In this document: positions 12,633 to 20,328 of the stretch, one piece after another
How positions within the stretch are numbered: the first letter of the stretch is position 1
Layout of the letters: each line of letters starts with the position of its first letter
NCBI RefSeq assembly: GCF_037392515.1
Contig: NC_090290.1
Location: 36,481,253-36,545,252, forward strand
Origin: Haliotis asinina
Taxonomy: Eukaryota > Mollusca > Gastropoda > Lepetellida > Haliotidae
Reading direction: 5' to 3'
DNA: 64,000 nucleotides
Notes under the pieces: generated by a model
Seen by the model: only the letters and a program-made list of their open reading frames with translations
Databases searched by the model: none
Told to the model about the DNA's origin: nothing
Position numbers and translations under genes: made by a program

Positions 12633-15600
12633 TGATGGTGATGGTGATGATGATGTCGATGATGCCTGGATTTATATAGCCCTCATATCCGCGCAACTAT
12701 TACATGCTTCAAGGCACTTTCATTGTAATATTTAAACATCATATAGTTGTATGTTTCTCTCGAGGGTTATAGGGTCTGATTTTTGTTGCAGTGTTACCGT
12801 ATTTGTCTCATCTCTACGTATGTTAAACGTACAAAATATTTTATTTTTAAGATCCATTATCTCGCCCCCGACTATATACCATGGCGTCTGCGTCTCTATT
12901 GGATTTTTAAAATCAATGAAGCATGTTCTGACAAGCTTAACACTGTAAGAATGGTTACGTATGTTGAAGTTGAGTGTGCAAACGATTTAATGTATAAAAC
13001 ATGTTAACCAAAACAGTGAAAGTGGGTAAAATATAAATGTGTACTGTCATGGTGAACGCACAAACAGTTAATTGAACGTTTTGCAAACTTCATGCCCTGC
13101 ATGCGTCATATTATGTCGTCATACGACAGTTTGCACCACAGCTTCTCTGGTTATATTTTTTCCAGTTGTCACTTTCCTCTGAGGGGTGTTACGGAAACAT
13201 GTTAAAGCTCCATTAACCGTTATCAAACATCCATGTAAAATTACTAAATACTTTAATTTCATAAGAATGAAGATTTTTATGGATATCAACTTCTTTATTA
13301 TGAGAACACAGTATAAAGAGTTACTGTATAAACAGTATAAACAAGCACTGTTTATCTGGCTTCCAGCTTTCGTTAATTCATTCCACTCGTTACTTTGCTA
13401 TTGTTCTACTTGTATATATAAATATAGCTCTGTACCCCATTCTCACTCACCTGATGATGCAGTAAGCATTAATTCCGAAACGTTGTGTTCTCATAATAAA
13501 GAAGTTGATATCCATAAAAATCTTCATTCTTATGTATTTCACTTCTAAATGCCCTTCTAAGACCTACTTTAATTCCATTGGTGAGTGACTCTTTAACAAG
13601 TCTCCCCTCACTCACTACCACTACTTCTACTGCTGCTGCTGTTACTACTACTGCTGACCCGTGAAGGTCCTGGGGTAGACCTTCAACCCACGCTTGCCAT
13701 AAAGGGCGATTATGCTTGTCGTAAGAGGAGACTAACGGGATCGGGTAGTCAGGCTCGCTGACTTGGTTGACACATGTGATTGGTTCCCAATTGCGCAGAT
13801 TGATGTTCATGTTGTTGATCACTGGATTGTCTGGTCCAGACTCGAATATTTACAGACCGCCACCATATAGCTGGAATATTGCTGAGTGCGGCGTAAAACT
13901 AAACTCACCCACTCACTACTGCTGCTACTATTACTACTACTACAAATTGCAACTACGACAACGTCAGTGACTGCTGCTACCACCACCACCAGCCACCACC
14001 TCTACTACTGCTACTCCTTTCACTACGTAACCGTACGTCTCCGTTTACCCGTTGTACTTGTAAAGATATGTAAGTATGTACTTTAACCCATTTGCCTTTT
14101 TCCCAGGTTGAGATAAAACATCGTCTCGGGGAACCAATCCCTGAGGGCTGGGCTGTTGATGACAACGGGCAAGTAAGCTGCAGACTCGTGACAGAACTGA
14201 GCGTTCTACCTACGCTGAACACCAAAAGAAAAGCAACTTTGTTTTTTGTCAAGTTTTTACATAGAGGAGACAAACATGATCGCTTACTTTCTCAATATTT
14301 CATTTTTTCGAAACCTGCGTTTCTTTTGCTGTTCAGTATATATTGAGCAGGCATATGTTGAATACCTCCAAGAACAGATTTATCGTTCTACTGACAGTCG
14401 CCCTTATGGAATCAAGATATATGATTAGCGAAATATTTAAGCGCAATGACGTGCTTAGTGTTCCAATGCTTTTCATGTCATGCTTTTTCACCATTTTTCA
14501 AGTCAAGTTTGGCCCATACCGGGTGCTCACATTCGGGGTATCCACAATCGGTGTCTTGGACCCACCCAGCATTCCTCATGGTGTTATTTGTCCTTACAAA
14601 TTCCGCTTTTACAATAATGCCATCATTGTGAAATGGTGGTAAATGGTTCGTCAATCATGCCTCGCACTGAAATTATGACCGTAAGAGGAGCATAATTTAA
14701 CGATACGTTACTTGATGAAAGCTTAATTGTACAACCCATGAAGAACCGCGATCAGTAACCGATGGTTGTCGTAAGAGGCGATTAACAGGATCAGGTGGTC
14801 AGGCTCGCTGACATGGTTCACACGTCATTGTATCCCAGTTGCTTAGCTCGATGGCTCATGCTATTCATCACTGTATTATCTGGTCCAGACTCGATTTATT
14901 ACAGCCAGCCGTCATGTAGCTGGAATATTGCTCAGTGCTGCATGAAACTAAACTCATTAACTTTAATGGGACGTTAATGATCCATTTGATACAACCGGGT
15001 TCAGTTTAGGAATGCACGTTAACATATACAGCTGTGAATATCTTTTTCAATTCCAAACTTTTAATGTTTTGCTATGCTAAGTATAGACGTGTAATGAGAC
15101 AGGACACTGCAGAGTAGCTCGATACATGGGTGTATTGTGTTTCAGTCGACCACTGATGCCGACACAGCCCTAAAGAGTAGGAAGTTGACACCTTTAGGAG
15201 GCATGGAACACACCAGTAAGTGTGTGGCATATAATGAAAACATTGCACTTGAGCTCCAACTAAGCTCGGGGGCTGGTAAAGCACTGTGTTTAAAGCGTTT
15301 AAAGCCGAAGACCCGGGTTCGATTCCCAACATGGGTACAATGTGTGAAGCCATTTTCTGTTACTGTTGGAATACTGCTAAATGCGGCGTAAAACTAAACT
15401 AACCCACTCTAACAAAAGCATCCCTTTCCTTACACTTGCTGCGCTTGGCTCAAATTGCAGAGCTCGGTCACACACAAAAAACAACCCCGACGATACCCCA
15501 CCCCAAAATACTGAATGAAATGTCTGTCTGTCTGTCTCTCTGTCTCTCTGTCTGTCTGTCCTTACATGTCGTAAATGCTGTCTAAAGAAGGACTTCGTGG

Positions 15601-18600
15601 GTAGATTCTGTGGTTTGGTTGTCATTCTCAGTGGGAAAATGTGTGTACCAGTCAAAAGAGCAGAATGTGCTTACCCTTTCTTTGCACGAGCACATTGTGA
15701 GTCACATATTTTCAGTGATTCGGGGTAGCCAATTGGTTAAAGTGTTCGCTTGTACACTGGTACAATGTGTGAAGCCCATACTTGTCCAATGCCATGATAT
15801 ATCACAAATATTGCAAGAAGCGGCGTAAAACTAAACTCACTCACTCATGTGTGGAAGGGATTACAGGGGCGACGATTTGCTGTGATACTAAGATTGAAGA
15901 TGAATTATATGACGTTTATTTATTTGCGCAGGTGGTTACAAGGGCTACGGTTTAGCGATGATGGTAGAAATGTTCAGTAGCATCCTCAGCGGATCCAACT
16001 CGAGTCCCAATGTGAAACATCCCAATCCGCAACAAGAGACGAATCTGGTAAGCCGTCAGGAGTTACCTCCCATTTTCTTACGCAACTCGATCTGTGACAA
16101 GTGATATTTGTTCTGTATTTATTGCTTGAACTACATTGTAACGTACTTTGTTTGTTTATTTAAATATGTAACACCGAAATCGACAGAAATCCTCATGGTG
16201 GATTGTTTGTTGTTTAACGCCACATTCACCAATATCGACTGTCTGTAAATAATCGACCCTGGACCAGACAACCAAGTGATCAACAGCATTAGCATCGATC
16301 TGTGTAATTGGGTATCGTGTGTCAGCGAGCATGACGAACCAACCCATTAGTCGCCTCTTACAAGCATGGGTTGCTGAAGGTCAAATCACGCACTGGTCTC
16401 TCTCACTCACTCACTCACTCCACCCGCCTCTGGATCATAAAGGGAAACACCAAAGACCAATTTAGTACGAATGACCGTGGGTTTATTTGAAACCGCTGTG
16501 AACAGTTTTTCAGATACAACACACCATGTTAGCGTACTGTTGCAGTGAGTCGGGTTTTTCGAACGCTTTTTTGTTATATTCCCACCATATCAACACAAGG
16601 CATCGGCTTCACACATTTTACCCGTATTGAAATGGCGACGGGCGGGCGCTTTAACCGCCCCGCCGCCCCGCCGCCCCGCCGCCCCGCCGCCCCGCCGCCC
16701 CACTTATGTGTCAGGAAAGCTCGAAGAGGTGCAAGTCCCAGGAAGCTGCCAAACCATGATAAACCGGGATTCGAACCCACAACCATACACCTTTTGTGTC
16801 CCCAAACGACGTATCATTTAACAGCTAATCGTGACGCCCGTAGTAAGTGGATCGTCTGTAATTTAACCATGAACGCAACACCAGTTATGATGATCAAAGT
16901 AAATCACATGAAACAACATTGCTGAGTTTAGTTTTACGCCGCACTCAGCAATATTTTAGCTATATGGACCATATAATCCAGTGATCAATAGCATGAGCAA
17001 CAATCTTCTAAACTGGGAACCGATGACATGTGACAACCAAGTCAGCGAGCCCGAGCCCGTTAGTCGCCTTTTACGACACGTATGGGTTACTGAAATCCAA
17101 TATTCTAACCCGGTCCTTCGCGGGTCAAGAAACAACAAGTATACAGATAGTACACATGTGCTAATATTATGTAATCTGCATACGTTCGACATATCATCTG
17201 TGACAGACCATTAAGATTTTTCCAAATATGTCACATAATGCAACTCAGTATTGCTGAGTGGATATTAGTTTAAATATTTTGTTCTTCTCGGTAGGGCCAG
17301 TGTTTCTTGGCTATTGACCCCGGCGCCTTCGCTCCTGGGTTCGAGGACAGGATGAGTCAAATGATTGACCACTGCAGAGGACTTCAGCCGGTATGTCTGA
17401 TAGGTTTAACTGTCTGATGCTTTTTACTGTATGCAGGACGGGTTTAACTGCATGTATTGGCGGGTAGACTCACTTAACTGTATGTCTGATCGGGTTAACC
17501 CTCTTTGCTGTATGCTTCATGGGTTTCTCTGTATTTATATCTGCTGTGTTTAACTGTATGTCTGATGGGTTGCTGTATGTTTGATGGATTGTATAGTATC
17601 TAATGGGGTTCACTCTCTGTCTGATGGGTTAAACTGTATGTCTGATGGGATTTAGTGTATGTTTGATGGGTTGCTCTGTATGTTTGATGGGGGTTAGTTG
17701 TATGTCTGATGGGATCAGCTGTTTGATGGTTTAACTGTATGCTTGGTGGGTTCAACTGCCTGTTTGATGGGGTTAATTGTATGGTTCATGGTTTTAACTT
17801 TTAACAATTCGGATGGGTTAACCGTCTCATTGATGGGTTTTGCCGTATGTCTGATGAGTTTAACTGTATATAGGACGGATTTTACTGTATCTGGGATTTG
17901 TGTTACTGCCTGCCTGATGGGTTTAACTGTATGTCTGATGGCTTTTTTGTATGTTTGATGGGTTTATCTAAATGTCTGACTTCTGTTACTGTAACTTAAC
18001 TGCATGTCTGATGGTTTTATCTAAGTGTGATGGGTTTAACTGAATATTTGATATGTTTACCGGTAACTCTAATGAGGTAACTGTATGTCTGATGGGTTTT
18101 ACTGCATGTATGAGGGGATTTGCTGTATGTTTGGTGGGGTATCTTTATGTGTAATGGATTTAACTATATGTCTGATGGAGTAACTGCATTTCAGTAACGT
18201 ATGCATGTCGACAGTCTTTCAATTTCACTTTTCAACACGACTGTTGTCAACAAATGTGCACATACAATGTTTAAGGATTTTTTCGTTATATCTGAGGATA
18301 TGTACGTGTATCGATATTTTTAATCTAATATAGAAAATTCTATTCACAAATACTATGTTTTGGTAGAATATGCACGATATGTATTATGTAATACAGGAAT
18401 AGAAAAAAAATATTTCGCAATAGGCTGTCTGTACGTTCTATAGTCTCAGTAAACTAGGACATCTTATTTTCCGCTTGTCGGGATCTATCAAATAGAGAGC
18501 GTGACCGCTATAACGCAGACAAAAGTGTTGTAGGCTGACGGAGAGACGGAGGTGTTGGTAGCCGGTGACCCAGAGAGAAACCACACGGCGATGTGCGACA

Positions 18601-19316
18601 AACGAGGAGGGATACCGTACCAAGAATCACAGATCCATTACGCTGTAAGCCTACGTCGGTGCAGCATTGTTCCTAGCCTGTCTTACAGTCCCCGAGACTT
18701 ATTATTATACTGCAAATCAAATGAAGCAAGATCACAATTACTCGGGTTCCCATCTGACTGGGGCTCCTTTTCAATGTAAATGGGTTTTGTTTACGTGTTT
18801 TTTTATTTTATCACTTTCTTTATTTTTTTTTTTATTTATTTTTTTTTTTTAGGAGGGGGGATTCCTTTTTTATATATTTTTGCGTTTTTGTGTTTGTTTC
18901 TTGATATTATCAACATTTATATCTCTTCATTCACTGTATTTCAGTAAAGTAATTTCACAGCAATGAGTCACAAATCAGTGTGTGCATGCAGTTTTAAGCC
19001 GCTTTTAACAATGTGTTGCGTGTGGGGATGCCACATGGAGACAATAGGTCGTAACTTCATGGTCATAGTTTTCCGCCTCACTCAGCAATATTCCCGCTAT
19101 ATGTGTATGGTGCAGGTCTGTAAATAATCCAGTCTGGACAAGACAGTTCCATGATGATCAACATCCTGAGCATCGATCTAGGCATTTGGATGGATGATGT
19201 GATGACATGTGTCAACCCAGTCAGCGAACCTGACCACCAAATACCGGTAGTCGCTTCTTCTTAAGACAGGCATGGGTTAGGGTATGGAAAGATGCGGAGA
19301 GGAAAGTGCGCGTGCT

Positions 19317-19388
<72 letters not shown>

Positions 19389-19619
19389 CGTGTGTGTGTG
19401 TGCGTGCATGTGCGTTTGGTGGATGTAGGAATGAGGAAAGTTTGTAATGACAGATTATTTCCCCGTAATATTAGACGGCGAAGTGTATTGCAATGCACTA
19501 TATCACGAAAGCATAAAAGGTCGTCTTGCATGAGAACCTTGTCTTTATAGGACGACATTGCGAAGGAATATGGTGTCGATCCCATGAAAAGATGCCAAGA
19601 TTCTGCAGTTCATGACTAG
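565..19619 (+). CDS. LDH2-type malate/L-lactate dehydrogenase-like oxidoreductase, 3' part of a spliced gene (11 exons)
   Basis: Joined exons 565-637, 2625-2705, 5582-5643, 11918-11971, 12442-12540, 14107-14172, 15146-15215, 15932-16047, 17295-17390, 18534-18644 and 19551-19619 give 897 nt, 298 residues plus stop, with GT-AG sites and matching phases throughout. The protein follows the Ldh_2 family (malate/L-lactate/ureidoglycolate dehydrogenases and imine reductases; soluble NAD(P)-dependent oxidation of 2-hydroxy acids or the reverse): ALVDGNNMLG, SNHFGIAAHY, GTNPLSVAAP, DMATSTVAFGK, IPEGWAVDDNG, LTPLGGMEH, GYKGYGLAMMVEM, FLAIDPGAF and GDPERN in the family order. Family members are about 350 residues, so some 50-65 N-terminal residues, including the conserved His-Gly..Arg segment, lie upstream of the window; I found no exon for them before 565. 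The substrate cannot be told from sequence. AATAAA at 19846 is a likely polyadenylation signal. Confidence 0.93.
750..836 (+). repeat. Partial SINE B copy
   Basis: The stretch with GTCATAAGAGGCGAATAACG followed by GGATCGGATGG matches the middle of the SINE B family found many times in this window; both ends are lost. Confidence 0.55.
838..2624. other. Intron sequence, no feature seen
   Basis: AT-rich intron of the LDH2-like gene. One 134-codon open frame at 1858-2262 has no recognisable motif and ends in a CA repeat; I do not regard it as a gene. Confidence 0.5.
2625..2705 (+). CDS. LDH2-like gene, exon
   Basis: Acceptor TTTCAG, donor GTAAGT. Encodes PVVGRFCMNLAIRKARSTG then VGLVSVY, corresponding to the family helix followed by the beta strand that leads to the SNHFG motif. 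Phase 2 in, phase 1 out. Confidence 0.88.
2791..2984. repeat. (TTTA)n microsatellite
   Basis: About 45 tandem TTTA units with a few TCTA variants toward the 3' side, inside an intron. The long open frame across it (FIYLFIYL pattern) is a by-product. Confidence 0.95.
3080..4390 (-). mobile_element. Decayed LINE (reverse transcriptase and C-terminal fragments), minus strand
   Basis: Minus-strand fragments at 4341-4147 and 4013-3819 both read KIKASVRISGTSI followed by YFDCLSGVRQGC, the reverse-transcriptase segment preceding the palm. Further down the same strand, near 3350-3230, a C-terminal pattern ICKMCNRNRHEDEVHFLF is typical of LINE tails. Frames are broken by stops and the YxDD box is not visible. 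The two RT fragments are a local duplication (offset about 271 bp). Confidence 0.75.
4560..4800 (+). repeat. Dispersed repeat family C, copy 1
   Basis: Contains AAAATGGGTACCCGTGAGGA and a following GCGCCTGACAGGC / ATGATCCCCAGGG stretch, similar in order to segments at 21185-21365 and 57850-58010. Type unknown; probably a SINE tail. Confidence 0.45.
5180..5290 (+). repeat. Degenerate SINE A copy
   Basis: Follows the SINE A body: CGAAGATCCAGGTTCAAT, ACATGGGTTCAGTCTGTGAA and ATTGCTGGAATATTGC. Confidence 0.6.
5380..5532. repeat. 14-bp tandem repeat
   Basis: About eleven copies of TATGATAACTTTAC with rare substitutions, ending 50 bp before the SNHFG exon. Confidence 0.95.
5582..5643 (+). CDS. 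LDH2-like gene, exon with SNHFG motif
   Basis: Encodes (R)SNHFGIAAHYSMMAMKEGFI. The Ser-Asn-His-Phe-Gly motif is a hallmark of the LDH2 family. The following 6.3-kb intron (5644-11917) is the largest visible and holds a Tc1-like transposon, a LINE and minisatellites. Confidence 0.93.
5690..5755 (+). repeat. SINE A head (tRNA-like), truncated
   Basis: GTAGCCTAGTGGTTGAAGTG (A-box-like) followed by CCTGGGTTCGATGG (B-box-like), then diverging. A relic of a tRNA-derived SINE. Confidence 0.6.
6018..6126. repeat. (CACTCAGTGACT)n and (CACTCAAT)n microsatellite
   Basis: Compound simple repeat with an internal GATC run; similar to the (CACT)n tails of the SINE families, so possibly expanded from one. 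Confidence 0.85.
6295..7591 (-). mobile_element. Complete Tc1-like DNA transposon
   Basis: About 27-bp terminal inverted repeats, CAGTATGGTTCAAAATTATT... at the left and its counterpart (TAGTCTGGTTCATAATTATT...) on the other strand at the right, flanked by TA at 6293-6294 and 7592-7593, the Tc1/mariner target. Holds one intact transposase gene. It sits in the large intron of the LDH2-like gene, antisense to it. Confidence 0.95.
6418..7398 (-). CDS. Tc1-like transposase, intact
   Basis: A 326-residue DDE transposase that cuts and pastes its element at TA sites in the nucleus. Residues 1-50 form the N-terminal helix-turn-helix (ELCNQGIDDVNTLAERTG); GRPRKL near residue 55 is the AT-hook-like linker; a second HTH follows (GILASKKQRASISNIRYEM). 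The catalytic triad is visible: FTDESSIW, QQDNDPKHTA and NPIENIWG, with 34 residues between the second Asp (first D of DND) and the Glu, the DD34E spacing of the Tc1 group. Length is close to typical (about 340). No frameshift or stop, which suggests a recent insertion; whether it is expressed cannot be told. Confidence 0.95.
   Translation of the reverse strand: MSAEDKRRLIFELCNQGIDDVNTLAERTGTPLSTVYRIRKNFKEGKDFGHQKGAGRPRKLDFSDRVRLGILASKKQRASISNIRYEMIERGSTVVSKSTVRRNLIDLGWEKKTGILSPLMKQEHKDRRVEWCLAHENFDWENVIFTDESSIWVYPNNVKILTKSASAPLYRRPKYSPKFHVWGGISLLGTTPLCVFEGNLTSQRYTNILDNFLLPSAHVFYGNDWILQQDNDPKHTAKHAKQWFQEKNVTALPFPAYSPDLNPIENIWGMMKECVNQKGLTKIEDMKREVVRYWDSITHETLTSLIGSMPTRLRLCREAQGDLIKY
7735..8072. 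repeat. ~20-bp minisatellite (GAGAAAGCGATA core)
   Basis: Imperfect tandem units of GAGAAAGCGATATTCCAGTC and variants (GATAACGCGAGAC). Open frames on both strands across it are by-products of the repeat. Confidence 0.85.
8080..9248. other. Intron sequence, nothing firm
   Basis: AT-rich intron DNA. A short patch near 8468-8495 (GGGGAATTGAACCCGAGTC) looks like an inverted B-box of a SINE A relic, but too little remains to delimit. Confidence 0.4.
9280..10400 (+). pseudogene. LINE ORF2 C-terminal remnant
   Basis: Frames at 9280-9522, 9559-9843, 9875-10099 and 10121-10399 read in order as the region after the reverse transcriptase: KTQSLWYNSNI, then GGKWIEYRRWRGKGIY across a frame change, SFRCTENVKMRWFQFKIVNN, and the Cys-rich end SHLCNFCGQESETMVQRC. 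The Trp-(Tyr)-Asn and C..C..E(S/T)E patterns recall L1/Tx1-type elements. Broken by stops and frameshifts; no reverse-transcriptase core is present. Confidence 0.75.
10440..11735. repeat. ~149-bp tandem array (about 8-9 units)
   Basis: The mark GTTACCCATGCTG recurs at 10811, 10960, 11110, 11259 and 11408, spacings of 149, 150, 149 and 149. The central copies are almost identical; outer copies on both sides are diverged, as expected for homogenisation by unequal exchange. Confidence 0.95.
11918..11971 (+). CDS. LDH2-like gene, 54-bp exon
   Basis: Encodes GIALCNATPTVVPTRAKQ in phase 0 on both sides; corresponds to the family segment just before GTNP. It lies about 130 bp downstream of the LINE's 3' target-site duplication. 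Confidence 0.9.
12017..12184 (+). repeat. SINE A, near full length
   Basis: tRNA-like head: GTAGCCTAGTGGTTAAAGCG (A box) and ACCCGGGTTCGATTCC (B box), then ACATGGATACAGTGGTGAAG, ATTGTTGGAATATCGC, GGTGTAAAAC and a (CACT)n tail. Pol III-type internal promoter; retroposed element, not a tRNA gene. Confidence 0.9.
12442..12540 (+). CDS. LDH2-like gene, exon with GTNP and DMATS motifs
   Basis: Encodes GVFGTNPLSVAAPANNND and SFVLDMATSTVAFGK, the strongest family block. Phase 0 both sides, acceptor TTTTTCAG, donor GTACTT. Confidence 0.95.
12602..12665. repeat. (GAT)n/(GATGGT)n microsatellite
   Basis: Trinucleotide run in the intron after the GTNP exon. Confidence 0.9.
13260..13534. mobile_element. 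Foldback unit with perfect 51-bp inverted repeats (possible Penelope-like terminus)
   Basis: 13260-13310 and 13484-13534 are perfect reverse complements over 51 bp, with 173 bp between. Next to the inner edge of the right arm is CCTGATGATGCAGTAAGC, then TTCCGAAACGTTG: a CTGATGA...GAAAC arrangement as in hammerhead ribozymes of Penelope-like retroelement termini. The core's stem II is not well formed here, so the link is tentative; the inverted repeat is certain. Confidence 0.6.
13656..13914 (+). repeat. SINE B, full length, with target-site duplication
   Basis: Begins GACCCGTGAAGGTCC, contains GACTAACGGGATCGGG, GATCACTGGATTGTCTGGTC, TATAGCTGGAATATTGCTGA and GTGCGGCGTAAAACTAAACT, ends in CACT units. 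Flanked by ACTACTGCT at 13647-13655 and 13915-13923, inside a trinucleotide microsatellite. Confidence 0.92.
14107..14172 (+). CDS. LDH2-like gene, exon with IPEGWA motif
   Basis: Encodes VEIKHRLGEPIPEGWAVDD and NGQ. The Pro-x-Gly-Trp-Ala-x-Asp pattern is conserved in LDH2 enzymes. Phase 0 both sides. Confidence 0.94.
14760..14955 (+). repeat. SINE B, diverged and 5' truncated
   Basis: GTCGTAAGAGGCGATTAAC, TGGTCAGGCTCGCTGACATG and TAGCTGGAATATTGCTCAGT match the family; tail changed to GCTGCATGAAACTAAACTC. Confidence 0.85.
15146..15215 (+). CDS. LDH2-like gene, exon with PLGG motif
   Basis: Encodes STTDADTALKSRKLTPLGG and MEHT. Phase 0 in, phase 1 out (donor GTAAGT). Confidence 0.93.
15275..15408 (+). 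repeat. SINE A
   Basis: GAAGACCCGGGTTCGATTCC (B box), ACATGGGTACAATGTGTGAA and GCGGCGTAAAACTAAACTAA. It contributes a chance open frame. Confidence 0.88.
15517..15561. repeat. (TGTC)n/(TCTG)n microsatellite
   Basis: Tetranucleotide run in an intron. Confidence 0.9.
15719..15846 (+). repeat. SINE A with internal deletion of the B-box region
   Basis: GGGGTAGCCAATTGGTTAAA is followed directly by TGGTACAATGTGTGAAGCCC, so the usual GGGTTCGATTCC is missing; ends GCGGCGTAAAACTAAACTCA and CACT units. Confidence 0.85.
15932..16047 (+). CDS. LDH2-like gene, exon with KGYGL motif
   Basis: Encodes GYKGYGLAMMVEMFSSILSG followed by a polar loop ending in QETNL. The Lys-Gly-Tyr-Gly-Leu segment is conserved in the family. 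Acceptor GCGCAG, donor GTAAGC. Confidence 0.95.
16204..16425 (-). repeat. SINE B, reverse orientation
   Basis: Reads TTTAACGCCACATTC, CTGTAAATAATCGACCCTGG, CAGCATTAGCATCGATCTG and AGTCGCCTCTTACAAGCATG, the reverse complement of the family in order. A CTCACT run follows. Confidence 0.82.
16578..16830 (-). repeat. SINE A-like sequence fused to a (CCGCCC)n GC-rich tract
   Basis: CGGCTTCACACATTTTACCC and GCTTTAACC at 16600-16660 are the reverse of the SINE A body and A box; a run of CCGCCC units at 16655-16702 follows, and GGGATTCGAACCCACAAC near 16768 is a second inverted B box. Confidence 0.6.
16923..17126 (-). repeat. SINE B, reverse orientation
   Basis: GAGTTTAGTTTTACGCCGCA through CCCGGTCCTTCGCGGGTC; near full length with a deletion in the TCTGGACCAGACAATCC region. 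Confidence 0.9.
17295..17390 (+). CDS. LDH2-like gene, exon with FLAIDPGAF motif
   Basis: Encodes GQCFLAIDPGAFAPGFEDRM then SQMIDHCRGLQP, the family beta strand and following helix. Phase 0 both sides. The next intron is almost wholly a ~21-bp minisatellite. Confidence 0.93.
17391..18200. repeat. ~21-bp minisatellite filling intron 9 of the LDH2-like gene
   Basis: Dozens of degenerate units around CTGATGGGTTTAACTGTATG, spanning most of the intron from just after its donor. Confidence 0.9.
18534..18644 (+). CDS. LDH2-like gene, exon with VAGDPERN
   Basis: Encodes ADGETEVLVAGDPERNHTAM then CDKRGGIPYQESQIHYA; matches the family's C-terminal PGDPE..(x)..GI segment. Acceptor TTGTAG, donor GTAAGC, phase 0. 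Confidence 0.9.
18797..18852. repeat. T-rich tract
   Basis: Nearly pure T with a few A, C and G, followed by a G7 run. Confidence 0.9.
19068..19285 (-). repeat. SINE B, reverse orientation, diverged
   Basis: TTCCGCCTCACTCAGCAATA, GGTCTGTAAATAATCCAGTC, GAGCATCGATCTAGGC and GTCAACCCAGTCAGCGAACC follow the reverse family order. Confidence 0.8.
19318..19402. repeat. (TG)n/(CG)n alternating purine-pyrimidine tract
   Basis: About 30 TG units then CGCGCGCGCG and more TG, inside the last intron. Able in principle to adopt Z-DNA. Confidence 0.95.
19551..19619 (+). CDS. LDH2-like gene, terminal exon
   Basis: Acceptor TTTATAG; encodes DDIAKEYGVDPMKRCQDSAV followed by HD and a TAG stop. The extension past the usual C-terminal helix is short and hydrophilic. 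Confidence 0.85.
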   Translation, partial: DDIAKEYGVDPMKRCQDSAVHD

Positions 19620-19845
19620 ACAAGCTGAAGAGGGAACCAGCCAGCTTCGAAGAATTATAATTTATTGAATGTGAAATTAAGTGAATGAAAGGTGTTAATC
19701 CCGGGATGTTTGAGTGTCTAGTTCTGCCCTATTGTGCAGACACTCCATTCTGAAGACATATACCAAAGGGCATCAATTTGGTTAATGTGTTTCACGTTGC
19801 CACCAAATTTTAGACATCGGTTGATCGTGACACAAAAAGATATTA

Positions 19846-19851
19846 AATAAA
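19846..19851 (+). terminator. Candidate polyadenylation signal of the LDH2-like gene
   Basis: AATAAA, 227 bp after the stop codon; first canonical hexamer downstream on this strand. Confidence 0.5.
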
Positions 19852-20078
19852 GTCAGTAATATGGAATTTTGTCCTTGACTCTCATTTATTGCAATTATTA
19901 CAATTTCTGGCGTTCTTTGGACTTGTGTCAGCGACTGCTTAAAAGATAAACATTTTTTCATGACGAAGCGGTACGTTTTAGGTTCGAGTCGGCGGTGTTG
20001 TTTGTTTGTCACCGTTAAAATTAGAAGGGTCGGAAGGACGATGCAAAACACAGGACATAAAAATGCTGCCCTAATTCG

Positions 20079-20328
20079 GTTTAGTTTTACGCCGCACTCA
20101 GCAATATTCCAGCTATATGGCGGCGGTCTGTAAATAATAGAATCTGGACCAGACAATCCAGTGATCAACCACATGAGCATCGATCTGCGCAAATTTGGAA
20201 CCGGTGACATGTGTCAAACAAGTCAGCTAGTCTGACGATCTGATTCCGTTAGTCGCCACAAGCATAGTCGCCTTTTATGGCAAGCATGGGATGCTGAAGG
20301 CCTTTTCTACCCCGGGACCTTCACGGGT
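20079..20328 (-). repeat. SINE B, full length, reverse orientation
   Basis: GTTTAGTTTTACGCCGCACT, TATATGGCGGCGGTCTGTAA and ending CCCCGGGACCTTCACGGGTC, the exact reverse of the family start. Confidence 0.93.

Noticed and set aside
15137..15391. 84-codon frame continuing past the PLGG exon
   Set aside because: Only the first part is the dehydrogenase exon; the rest is intron and SINE A after the GTAAGT donor at 15216.
19221..19585. His-Thr and Cys-Val repeat frames
   Set aside because: Produced by the (TG)n tract in an intron.
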